64,000 nt of DNA from Campylobacter concisus (GTDB taxonomy: Bacteria; Campylobacterota; Campylobacteria; Campylobacterales; Campylobacteraceae). The DNA lies in NCBI RefSeq assembly GCF_003048905.1, contig NZ_PIRO01000001.1, positions 1,145,208 through 1,209,207 on the forward strand, in the 5' to 3' direction. The position numbers and the translations under genes were made by a program. The notes under the pieces were generated by a model, which was not told where the DNA came from, did not search any database, and saw nothing but the letters and a program-made list of their open reading frames with translations. Positions 47,097 to 55,520 of the stretch are shown one piece after another (the stretch's first letter is position 1; every line of letters starts with the position of its first letter).

Positions 47097-47504
47097 ATGA
47101 AAAAATCCATTTTGTTTTTAGCATTTGCACTTCTATCTTTGAATGCAAACTGGGATATAAATGTGCAAGAGTGCATTAATAAAAGTAACGCTAAAGCTTG
47201 CGAGAGCTTTACAAAAAAGCTTTCAAGTGAGTGTGAGAATAAAGATAAAATTTCTTGCTTTATCTATGCAGATATGCTAGGGCGTGGCCTTGGTGCAGAA
47301 AAAGATACGCAAAAATCTTTTGAGATATTTAAATCGCTTTGTGATGACGGTAGTAGTGAAGCTTGCTATGAGCTAGCGATAAAGTATCTTCAAGGAAATG
47401 GCACTGAGCAAAGCTTTGATCTTTCTGCAAACGCTCTTGATAAAGCTTGCAAGATGGGCAGTAAACGAGCTTGCAATGTATTAGAGCTTGTGCCTAAAAA
47501 TTAG
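47097..47504 (+). CDS. Exported Sel1-repeat (Hcp-like) cysteine-rich protein
   Basis: A 135-residue protein with a signal peptide (ending SLNA near 17) and about three Sel1/TPR-like repeats, with cysteines spaced as in Helicobacter cysteine-rich proteins (CENKDKISCFIYADMLGRGL, CDDGSSEACYELAIKYLQGN, CKMGSKRACNVL). Such pairs form disulfides bridging helix hairpins in the periplasm. Function unknown. Ribosome site CCAAGGAAA. Confidence 0.8.
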   Translation: MKKSILFLAFALLSLNANWDINVQECINKSNAKACESFTKKLSSECENKDKISCFIYADMLGRGLGAEKDTQKSFEIFKSLCDDGSSEACYELAIKYLQGNGTEQSFDLSANALDKACKMGSKRACNVLELVPKN

Positions 47505-47900
47505 CCTAATTTTATGCTTGTACTAATTAAAAGAAATTTCTTAAATATAGTTTCTTTAAAGTTAAATTTACTTTAGTATTACTTGGAATTTCTTTTTTAT
47601 TAACTAAAAATTTTATTAAAATTTATGCTTAAATAATACTATTTTATCGTCCTAAATGGACCCTCCTTTTTGTAACTGATAAGTCTTTGCTTCCCCCTTT
47701 TCTGGCTTTTCGTATACACAAAGAGGAGTTGTTTATTCTTTTAAAAATCAAATCTATTTATTTTTTTTCAATTTACATTCTATAAAAATTTTTCTTTTTT
47801 GAAATCATAATTGATAATAGTTTTAAATATTATCAAAGTAAATTTTGTGTAAGATTGCGAGCCATTATCAAAACCTACTATTAAAAGGCTTTAAAACAAA
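47505..47900. other. Intergenic region upstream of the iron-uptake genes
   Basis: About 396 bases without a convincing gene. It contains a copy of the CTTTTTGTAA / CCCCC arrangement also seen at 47041-47066, an eight-T run near 47760, and the Fur-like inverted repeat at 47811-47836 with a further ATTATCAAA near 47864. Strongly AT-rich otherwise. Confidence 0.7.
47811..47836. promoter_or_regulatory. Candidate Fur operator
   Basis: TTGATAATA and TATTATCAA form a perfect 9-bp inverted repeat around 8 bases. The GATAAT/ATTATC halves are those of Fur boxes, and the site precedes PepSY and TonB-receptor genes. The spacing differs from the classic 19-bp box, so the match is tentative. Confidence 0.5.
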
Positions 47901-49001
47901 GTGAAATTTCTAAATCAAAAATTTTTTTATAAAGTGCACACTTATTTATCTCTTTTATTTTTTATTCCACTTGCAGTAGTTTGTTTTAGCGGTGCGATCC
48001 TCGTTTATAAAAATGAGATAAACAGCCTTCTTGCCCCAAATGTCGTAAATGTAAATTTAAACAAAGAAAATTTAAGCAAAAGGATCAGCTTTGATGAGCA
48101 AAGAGAGATCATCGCAAGCGAGCTTGACGGCTACGAGATGGTTGGCATCAATATCGATGCAAACCTTAAAAAATGCGACAAAATTTGGTTAATCGAGCAC
48201 AATGACAGCCAAAAAGAGTGGAAATTTATCTATTTTGACGCTTTTAGCGGTAAGATAAAGAGCGAGCCACTCGCACATGATGAGGGCTTTTTTGGAGTTT
48301 TAACCGAGCTTCATGAGTCGCTATTTCTAGAAAAGAGCGGTCACATTATCCTTACTCTAACCGCTATTTTTACGTTTTTTATCTGCATAAGTGGTTTCGT
48401 GATTTATAGAAAATTTTGGCTGACACTACTTAGGCTTCGTGTAAATAGGCTAAATATTTTTATGAGCGACATTCATAAAATGATAGGAATTTTTTCTACG
48501 CCTATTTTACTGCTCATTTGCATAAGTGGTGTTTGGTGGGAATTTCAAATGGCACGCATGCCAGAGTTTAAAAATGACTTCGTTATAGATGCAAAAATTT
48601 ATAACAAAGGCCTATCTCTTGACGAGCTGGTAGCCCGCTCAAAAAATGATCTTGCTGGCTTTGAGCCACACTTCATCTCACTGCCTTTTATGCAAGGAGC
48701 AAACATACGCCTTTTTGGCTATGTAAAAGATCAAAATTTCTTACATAGCGAATATTCAAGCATATTAACTTACGATAAAAATAGCGGCAAATTAGTAAGC
48801 ATTTTGGACATAAAAAATACAAATCTAAGCGAAGAAATTCTCTCAGCATTTAGAAAATCGCACTTTGGCAACTACAACCAAATCACAAAATTTATCTGGT
48901 TTTTAGTCGGTATTTCACCGCTTATTTTAAGTATCTCAGGGCTTTATTTGTGGATTAAAAGAAATTTTAAAAGGAGAAAAAATGAAAAAAATTTTAATTA
49001 G
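47901..49001 (+). CDS. PepSY-associated membrane protein (PiuB-like)
   Basis: A 366-residue inner-membrane protein starting at GTG. Four membrane helices: 15-36 (SLLFFIPLAVVCFSGAILVY), about 150-168, 190-215 and 325-350, with PepSY-type periplasmic domains between. These proteins go with TonB-dependent siderophore receptors and may reduce or release imported iron. It overlaps the receptor start by 20 bases. Confidence 0.88.
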   Translation: MKFLNQKFFYKVHTYLSLLFFIPLAVVCFSGAILVYKNEINSLLAPNVVNVNLNKENLSKRISFDEQREIIASELDGYEMVGINIDANLKKCDKIWLIEHNDSQKEWKFIYFDAFSGKIKSEPLAHDEGFFGVLTELHESLFLEKSGHIILTLTAIFTFFICISGFVIYRKFWLTLLRLRVNRLNIFMSDIHKMIGIFSTPILLLICISGVWWEFQMARMPEFKNDFVIDAKIYNKGLSLDELVARSKNDLAGFEPHFISLPFMQGANIRLFGYVKDQNFLHSEYSSILTYDKNSGKLVSILDIKNTNLSEEILSAFRKSHFGNYNQITKFIWFLVGISPLILSISGLYLWIKRNFKRRKNEKNFN

Positions 49002-51096
49002 TTTGGTTGCATTAAATTTGATGCAACCTCAAATTTTTGCTAGCCAAAGCGATAAAATTTTAGAAGCAATTGATGTTGTAGAAAGCGAGAGAAGAGATGA
49101 TGCAAACTACTTTGCAAAAGAGCTTGTAAAAAGCACAATAAGGCTAAATTTAACCTCTCGTCAAACGCCACAATCACTAACCGTGCTAACATAGGCTAGG
49201 CTAAAAGATCAAGGTATCAAGGACTATCAAGTGCTTCTTAGAAATGTCCCGGGCGTCACGCTAAATAAATGGGATGAGCGCGTATATCCGACAGCTCGTG
49301 GCTTTGCGATAGATTATTACTTGCTTGATTCGATGCCTAGCTTTGGCGGCTTTAGCCTTGGCACAAATGATATGAGCTTGCTACCTTATGAAAGAGTTGA
49401 GGTGGTAAAAGGGGCAAATGGCCTACTTGCAGATGCTGGCAACCCAGCTGCAAGTTTAAATTTCATAAGAAAAAGAGCAGATTTAAAAGAGCTTAAAGGA
49501 AATTTTGGCGTAAGTGCTGGCTCATACGATAGATACGGCGTAAATGGCGATGTGCAAACGCCTGTAAATGAGAGCGGAAGCGTTAGAGCAAGGCTATCTT
49601 TTATGCATGAGAAGTCGCACTCTTATATGGATTATTACAACCGCAAAAATAGCGCGATTTATGGCGTCGTAGATAGTGACATAGGCGACAGCTCATGGCT
49701 TAGTCTTGGTGCGTTTTATCAAGAGCTAAAACGTCACGGCATTAGATGGGGCGGTATGCCAGCATTTTACACAGATGGCTCTAGGAGAAATTTTGGCAAA
49801 AATGAAATTTTCTCTCAGTCTTGGACTAGGTGGGACATAAAAACGCTTGATTTTTACGCTGATTTTAAGCACTACTTTGAAAATGAAGCGAGCTTAAATT
49901 TAAGCTACTCATTTAGGCGGGCGAACACCGACTCAAATCTACTCTACTACGGCGGAGTAGTAAATTTAGATGACACCGGCAACATAGGTGGTCTTAGCGC
50001 CTATGCAAACAAAAGAGAGGAGAACATCCACAACGTCGATGCATACGCAAATATCCCTTATGAGATAGCAAATTTATCTCATGAGTTTGTCTTTGGCGCG
50101 ATGTATAACAACTATAAAAAAAGTAGCGATAAGGTAAGTAGCTACTGGCTACAAAAGACCACGCCAGCTGGGCTTGCTTATACGGCTAGAAGCAGGATAG
50201 ACTTTAAAAATTTACACCTTGATGATCCAAAGCTCCCTTACGAAGATCAAAACAACAAAGACAAAACGATACAAAAAGCCGTATATATGGCAAATAAATT
50301 CTCGCTAACTGATGAGCTAAAGCTCTTGCTTGGAGCTAGGATGAGCTACTACAAGTATGAAATCGAAGGTGGCAAAGACAATAAAAATTTTACTCAGGAG
50401 ATCACGCCATATCTTGGCATCACTTATGACATCGGAGCAAACCACACTCTATATGCTAGCTACACGAGCATATTTAAACCTCAAACCGCAAAGGATGCAA
50501 ATGACAAGTATCTTGATCCGATCCAAGGCAAGGACTATGAAGTGGGCATCAAAGGCGAGTATTTTGACGGGGCACTTCAAGCAAGTCTTGGCGTCTTTAA
50601 GATCGTGCAAGACAAGCTTGGCATAGATACTGGCAAGATAAATCCAGCGACAAATGCCAAAATATTTGAATCTGGCAAGGGTGTGACAAGTAAGGGTGTC
50701 GAGCTAGATCTAAACGGCGAAATCGCCAAAGGCTTAAGCCTTAGCTTTGGTGCAACGCATTTTAACGCAAAAGATGCTAAAGGCGAGAAATACGCCACCG
50801 ACTCATCAAGAAGCACGGCAAATTTATTTGCAAAGTATGAGATCAGAGACTTTAGAGTAGGGGCTGGAGCTATGTATAAGAGCAAAATTTACACTGGCAA
50901 AGGCGCAGATGAAATCACACAAAAAGGCTACACTTTAGCTAATTTGATGTTTGGATATAAATTTGGTAAAAACTTTGACGTGCAGCTAAATATCGACAAT
51001 CTCTTTAATAAAAAGTACTACGAGGGCATCGGCAAAAACTTGATGGTTTATGGCGATCCACGCACATTTAACCTAAGCTTTAACTACAATTTTTAA
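48982..51096 (+). pseudogene. TonB-dependent siderophore receptor interrupted by an in-frame TAG
   Basis: Reading from ATG at 48982 gives a signal peptide (ending IFAS near 21) and the plug start (TSRQTPQSLTVLT), then TAG at 49192-49194. The same frame continues without a break to 51096 (RLKDQGIKDYQVLLRNVPG then a complete 22-strand barrel ending FNLSFNYNF). At 704 codons it is the size of a normal receptor. CAG to TAG at codon 71 is the simplest explanation. The part after the stop has no signal peptide and would not reach the outer membrane if started at a later ATG. Confidence 0.85.
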
Positions 51097-51184
51097 TCTA
51101 ATTAAATCACCAGCTAAATAAGCTGGTGATAAATTTCAACTCCTAAAGTATATAATTAGAAAAATATATTTTAGGATGAGTGTC

Positions 51185-51718
51185 ATGTTTAAAGTAGAGG
51201 TTATTTATAAATTCTGTCTTGTTTTAGTTCTTATTTTGGGGCTTTGTATGCTCGCATTCTCTGGTGTAAATTTTGCACTTGGTGAATATAATGAGTATCT
51301 ATTAAATACCCATAAAATCGCAGGTTTTTTAATATTGCTTGCTGCAACACTTCACGTTATAAATCGTAGAAAGAAGCTAGTAAAACTAATAAATGAAACA
51401 ATGGATGTGCTAACACGCAGTAAAAATCCAAGCATTTGCAATATGGACCGCATCATCGCCTCACTCGAGCCATATAGCATAACTGAAATTTCGCAAATGT
51501 TAGGCTTTGACGAGGCCATTTTTTGCGAAACTTTACGTAAAAATGGGGTTAAATTTAATGACACTAGCCAAACCTTACGCCAGATCGCACGAATGAATGA
51601 TGAAAAGATATTTTTCGTGCTAGTTCTTATAATCGAGGCGAAATTTGGAAAGAGATTTTGTGGCGAGCTTAAATTTAAAGGCGGCGGAAAACTTAAAGAT
51701 AAAAAAATGGTCGCATAG
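51185..51718 (+). CDS. Small two-helix membrane protein (DUF4405-like) with helical C-terminus
   Basis: 177 residues. Two membrane helices near 8-29 and 42-58 (HKIAGFLILLAATLHVINRR) with histidines in each half resembling DUF4405 haem-binding bundles; residues 80-177 form a soluble helical domain (ITEISQMLGFDEAIFCETLR). An ATG at 51176 is in frame but overlaps the AGGA that would serve the 51185 start. Downstream of the receptor, probably part of the same iron-uptake set. Function not known. Confidence 0.6.
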   Translation: MFKVEVIYKFCLVLVLILGLCMLAFSGVNFALGEYNEYLLNTHKIAGFLILLAATLHVINRRKKLVKLINETMDVLTRSKNPSICNMDRIIASLEPYSITEISQMLGFDEAIFCETLRKNGVKFNDTSQTLRQIARMNDEKIFFVLVLIIEAKFGKRFCGELKFKGGGKLKDKKMVA

Positions 51719-51725
51719 AGCTAGC

Positions 51726-51938
51726 TTAGCCTTTGCTAGTTTGCGCCATGCAGATGAAGCTATCTTTACTCCATCGCCTAAACGCGTAGTCATAGCAGCT
51801 CCGCTCGCCGCCGCAGCTTGTCTCCTCCTCATCGTTATCCAGCTTAAATTTAGCGCAGTTTTAGGCTATTTGATGAGCTTTTTCGTAGTTAAATTTGCCG
51901 TATTTAAACTCATTTTTCTCATTGAAATTTTGCATCAT
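51726..51938 (-). pseudogene. Small protein gene interrupted by TAA
   Basis: On the minus strand an ATG at 51938 overlaps the TGA of the TiaS-like gene (TGATG). It reads 25 codons (MMQNFNEKNEFKYGK...) to a TAA at 51861-51863, and the same frame then runs 44 more codons (NCAKFKLDNDEEETSCGG, YDYAFRRWSKDSFICMAQ) to a TAA at 51726-51728. The two parts look like one small cysteine-containing protein of about 70 residues, split by a CAA-to-TAA change. I do not recognise the family. Confidence 0.45.
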
Positions 51939-52666
51939 CAAAATTCCCGAAGCTCTTTTATGTTTAAATTTCTAAACTTGCCATTTTTGTCTTTTCGCAC
52001 AAGTAAAGTTGCCTTGTGATCCCAGAATATAGGCTTTAAAGCCCCATCTAAATTCATCATCTCATCTTTTGCTAGTTCTTTAAAATTCTCGTCCAAAACC
52101 GCTTCGATAAATGGAAGCTCTATGAGCTTAGCAACGCTTAGCTTTGGCTTATTTAGATTAAATTTGCCCCTTATCTTGCCATCATCACCGCTAAGTCTAA
52201 GCCCTATACCGGCAAGCGCACCGATAACACCATTAGCATTTGGCGTAAGAGCTTTTAAAAATACATTTTGCTCGCGCGCCGTCTCAAAAGCTTGCTTTGT
52301 GGTTAGGAGCATATTTTTTGCATTTTTGCCAAAATTTATTAGCCCTTTCGTATCTTTTATGTCGTCTTTAAAAACAGCTGCGACACCGGGTTCAGCGCTT
52401 TTAGCGCATTTATTTGTTAAAAGCTCAAGCGCAATGTCAAGCGCCTTTTGTTTTTGTTCTTTTGAAATTTTAGCGACTAAACACATTGAGCTATTGCGCG
52501 AGGTGTAGTTGATGCGAGGATCTAGTAAAAGTTGATGGCGCGTAATAAAAGAGACTTTGGCAAATGAGCTAATTTCTAGGGCTATTTCTTGAGCTAAACT
52601 TCCAGTTAAAATTTCTCCGCCAAGCTCGTCTGTATCGTCGATACATAGTAGAAATTCAAAGTACAT
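51938..52666 (-). CDS. TiaS-like DDTD-motif protein
   Basis: 242 residues from ATG at 52666. The open frame extends further upstream to 53131, but that part is only the antisense of the FecCD gene. The N-terminal LLCIDDTDELGGEILTG motif and later ALTPNANGVIGALAGIGLRL resemble the first domain of TiaS, the archaeal enzyme that modifies the wobble cytidine of tRNA-Ile, and related stand-alone bacterial proteins. Without the zinc-ribbon and OB domains it is unlikely to do the same reaction. A stop-interrupted small gene overlaps its end. Confidence 0.6.
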   Translation of the reverse strand: MYFEFLLCIDDTDELGGEILTGSLAQEIALEISSFAKVSFITRHQLLLDPRINYTSRNSSMCLVAKISKEQKQKALDIALELLTNKCAKSAEPGVAAVFKDDIKDTKGLINFGKNAKNMLLTTKQAFETAREQNVFLKALTPNANGVIGALAGIGLRLSGDDGKIRGKFNLNKPKLSVAKLIELPFIEAVLDENFKELAKDEMMNLDGALKPIFWDHKATLLVRKDKNGKFRNLNIKELREF

Positions 52667-52676
52667 TTGCACTCTT

Positions 52677-53162
52677 TCTTTTGACGCGCTTCCGGCGATC
52701 ACATATTTTTTGATGGGAAGCCTCGGCTTTGCGTCCAAAAGCTTCATCCAAATTTCGATCTTGCCCATGTGCGCGGGCATTTTGCTGCTAGCGCTTAGCG
52801 GCAAATACCTAAACGCGCTAAGCCTTGGCGAGGAGGAGGCAAAGAGCCTGGGCGTAAATACGGTGCGGGTTAAAATTTTCATCATCCTAGTTGCCACATT
52901 CGTTAGCACGCTTAGCGTGACGATCGCGGGCATCATCGGCTGGATCGGGCTTATCGTGCCGCACATCGCGCGCTTTATCTTCGGTGCCGACAACCGCGTG
53001 GTTCTGGCTAGCTCGGCGATGATCGGCGCGATATTTCTACTCTTTTGCGACAGCTTCTCACGGCTCATTTTTACCTTTGAGATCCCTATCGGCATCATTA
53101 CCTCGCTATTTGGTATCCAGATGTTTATCATCGTGCTGTACCGCGCTAAGAGGAGCTTTTGA
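52677..53162 (+). pseudogene. FecCD-family ABC permease, N-terminally truncated
   Basis: The frame starting about 52677 reads FDALPAITYFLMGSLGF, then LLLALSGKYLNALSLGEEEA, GIIGWIGLIVPHIARFIFGA and a normal C-terminus. This is the second half of an iron-siderophore/cobalamin-type permease; the first five or so helices are missing and upstream DNA belongs to the opposite-strand TiaS-like gene. ATG at 52713 could start a 149-residue remnant. Composition turns GC-rich here. Its TGA overlaps the ATPase start. Confidence 0.8.
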
Positions 53163-53908
53163 TGCGAGAAAATTTGATAGAAGTGCGAAATTTGCGCTTT
53201 GCTTACCGCGATAAGCCCGTGCTAAAGGGCATCAGCTTTGACGTCGCGACGGGCGATACGCTAAGCATCCTAGGTGCCAACGGCAGCGGCAAAAGTACCC
53301 TGCTTCGCATAATACTCGGATTTTTAAAATTTGAGGGAGAGGTGCTAATCGCGGGCAAAAGCGTGCGCGACTATGGCAAAAAGGGGCTCGCCTCCCTCGT
53401 CGCCTACGTGCCGCAGACACACGTGCCATCCTATGACTACAGCGTCTTTGACGTCGTGCTGATGGGCGCGCTGTGTAGGGCGACGCTGTTTTCTAGCTTT
53501 AGTGCGGCGGATAAAAAGCTAGCCGAGCAGGCGCTAGAAAAAATGGGTATCGCGCATCTAAAAAATACGCCCTACACAAAGGTCAGCGGCGGCGAGCGGC
53601 AGCTAGCGTACATCGCGCGCACGCTGGTGCAGGGCGCGAAAGTGATCTTTATGGACGAGCCTACCAACGGGCTGGACTTTGGCAATCAAATCAAACTGCT
53701 CGAGATGATAAAAGCTCTAGGCGACGAGGACTACACCTTCGTGCAGACGACGCACTACCCGCGTCACCCGAAGTTTGTTTCAAATTTGACGTTGTTTTTA
53801 AAAGACGGCGAAATTTTAGCTTTCGGGCGTAGCGAGCAGCTCATAAACGCTGAAAATATTGATAAAATTTACGGCATAAACTATGAAAAATACGAGGATA
53901 GATTATGA
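53162..53908 (+). CDS. FecE-like ABC ATPase (iron chelate/cobalamin type)
   Basis: A 248-residue ATPase with Walker A GANGSGKST, signature VSGGERQLAYIARTL, Walker B VIFMDEPTNGLD and an H-loop histidine. Start ATG at 53162 overlaps the permease TGA. Its own reading frame is intact, but its permease is truncated and no binding protein is seen, so the importer is probably dead. Codons are GC-rich (33 of 60 bases G or C in 53461-53520). Confidence 0.88.
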   Translation: MRENLIEVRNLRFAYRDKPVLKGISFDVATGDTLSILGANGSGKSTLLRIILGFLKFEGEVLIAGKSVRDYGKKGLASLVAYVPQTHVPSYDYSVFDVVLMGALCRATLFSSFSAADKKLAEQALEKMGIAHLKNTPYTKVSGGERQLAYIARTLVQGAKVIFMDEPTNGLDFGNQIKLLEMIKALGDEDYTFVQTTHYPRHPKFVSNLTLFLKDGEILAFGRSEQLINAENIDKIYGINYEKYEDRL

Positions 53909-54714
53909 TTTTACCTTCAAACTACGACGAGATCGACTTTGACGCGCTTTATAAGGCGCAAAAGGCAGGAAGTTCATTCGGTAAGAAATTTGCCGCGGAC
54001 TGGGACAAAAAGGCGCCCAGCTTCAACGAGGGCGTGATGAAAAGCGTCTACGCGCGAGAATTTATAGATAAGGTCGATTTTACGGGCGTCTCTACGCTGC
54101 TTGATTTTGCATGCGGAGCGGGCGCGCTAAGCGTGTTGGCAGCGGAAAGGGCGGATCAAATTTACGGCTACGATTTTTCGCCTAAGATGCTAGAATTTGC
54201 CAGGCAAAACGCTCAAATTTACGGCGTTAAAAACGTTAAATTTGCGCAAAAAGCCTTTGAGGACGACTGGTCGGACGTGCCCGCTTGCGACGTAGTTTTG
54301 GCCTTGCACTGCCTTGAGGTGGACGATCTAAAAACCGCACTTAACAAGCTTCTTTCAAAGACCAAAAAGGCACTCTATATAACCTTTAAGGTCGGCGGCA
54401 GCTTCGTAGACGATGAAATTTTGAACGCGATAGGGCGCAAAGTGGAGCAAAGGCCTGACTTCGTCTATCTTTTAAACATTTTGTTTCAAATGGGCTATTT
54501 GCCGAGTCTTAGCTACATAAAAGCTAAGTGTCATGCGGGCCCCGAAACAAGCGCGCAAGAGCTCATCCAAAAGACGCGCTGGGGGCTTGGCGGCGAGCTA
54601 AGCGAAGCGGAGGAGGCGCGGCTAGCGGAGTATTTTAACAGCGGCAAATACAAACCGAAACAAGAATTTATGCACTGGGCATTTGTAGCTGTCGATAAGG
54701 CAAATAGAATTTAA
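53905..54714 (+). CDS. Class I SAM-dependent methyltransferase
   Basis: 269 residues. Motif I LLDFACGAGALSVLA near 70-84, acidic loop D98 region (YGYDFSPKMLEFARQNA) and motif IV (CDVVLALHCLEV) mark a Rossmann-type methyltransferase of the UbiE/MenG-like superfamily. It overlaps the ATPase by 4 bases (ATGA). Methyltransferases are often encoded with Fec-type importers and may act on the imported ligand, but that is inference. GC-rich like the two genes before it. Confidence 0.8.
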   Translation: MILPSNYDEIDFDALYKAQKAGSSFGKKFAADWDKKAPSFNEGVMKSVYAREFIDKVDFTGVSTLLDFACGAGALSVLAAERADQIYGYDFSPKMLEFARQNAQIYGVKNVKFAQKAFEDDWSDVPACDVVLALHCLEVDDLKTALNKLLSKTKKALYITFKVGGSFVDDEILNAIGRKVEQRPDFVYLLNILFQMGYLPSLSYIKAKCHAGPETSAQELIQKTRWGLGGELSEAEEARLAEYFNSGKYKPKQEFMHWAFVAVDKANRI

Positions 54715-54904
54715 ATTGAAGAATATAGTTAAAATTTCTCCTAGAATGGAGCAAATTTGATGCTAGTTATATGTCTAACTATGACAAAAGTAAAAGATAA
54801 TTGGCAAGATTTTAGTAAGTTTTAAAAAGTAGTCTTTTGCTTAGTACCAATGTTTTAAGCAATAAAAATAAAGGTCAGTAGACTTTAAGTTATAGATAGT
54901 TTTA

Positions 54905-54992
54905 TGGCGGGTAGAGAGAGATTCGAACTCTCGGTGAGTTGCCCCACACACGCGTTCCAGGCGTGCTCCTTAAACCGCTCGGACATCTACCC
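54905..54992 (-). tRNA. tRNA-Ser (anticodon GGA)
   Basis: An 88-base tRNA on the minus strand including encoded CCA. The acceptor GGGTAGA (54992-54986) pairs with TCTACCC; the anticodon arm is CACGC-CTGGAAC-GCGTG with anticodon GGA, and a long class II variable arm (GTGGGGCAACTCAC) precedes the TTCGAAT T-loop. Decodes UCU and UCC. Confidence 0.97.
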
Positions 54993-55029
54993 ATGAAGAA
55001 GTGGAATTATATCTTTATTTACTTAATGC

Positions 55030-55518
55030 TTAGCTTTTAAAGTTTAGCCCCAAGATAATGACATTTTTGTACTCATTATCCATTAGGAAAATGCCAGGCA
55101 GTTCACTCCATTTTTCAAAGCCAAATTTTAAAAATAGCCTAAGAGTTGCTTTATTTTCACTAAATATTAAAGCGATAATATTTTTTAGATTTAGCTCTCT
55201 AGCTTTATTTAGGCTGTGGGATAAAAGTTGCTTGTCAATGCCCATACTAAGAGCCTTTTTAGCGACATAGATGCTTATCTCTACGCTTATATCGTAAGCG
55301 ACTTTTGGATTAAAGTCACTCAGTGAGCAGTAGCCTAAAATTTTATCATTTTCTTTGTAGATAAAGATAGGGCGCGAGCTGCCGTGGGCGTTAAACCAAG
55401 GCTCTCGCTCCTTTGTGCTAACTGGCTACATATCAGCAGTCGCACTTCTATCTAAAATGTAGTCATTGTAAATTTGCGTGATTGCTTCAAGGTCGCTTAA
55501 ATTTGCTCGCTCGATCAA
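55030..55518 (-). pseudogene. GNAT N-acetyltransferase interrupted by an in-frame TAG
   Basis: From TTG at 55518 (two bases after the M48 gene stop) the frame reads MIERANLSDLEAITQIYNDY, then TAG at codon 31 (55426-55428), then continues in the same frame through PVSTKEREPWFNAHG, ILGYCSLSDFNPKVAYDISV and a complete acetyl-CoA fold to 55030. The total of 162 codons and the content match phosphinothricin/RimI-like acetyltransferases. A GAG to TAG change is the simplest cause. The 71-residue piece from 55245 alone lacks half the fold. Confidence 0.8.
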
Positions 55519-55520
55519 GC

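Noticed and set aside
51645..52019. Plus-strand open frame overlapping two other genes
   Set aside because: It overlaps the end of the DUF4405-like gene, the small minus-strand gene and the TiaS-like end, has no ribosome site, and its sequence shows no family resemblance.
52667..53131. Upstream extension of the minus-strand TiaS-like frame by about 155 codons
   Set aside because: It is the antisense of the FecCD permease, reads as low-quality Met/Ser/Arg-rich sequence, and a normal start with family-like N-terminus exists at 52666.
49192..55428. TAG as a recoded (suppressed) codon, since two genes carry in-frame TAG
   Set aside because: rplB and the M48 peptidase gene end normally at TAG, so TAG works as a stop here; decay or sequence error is simpler.
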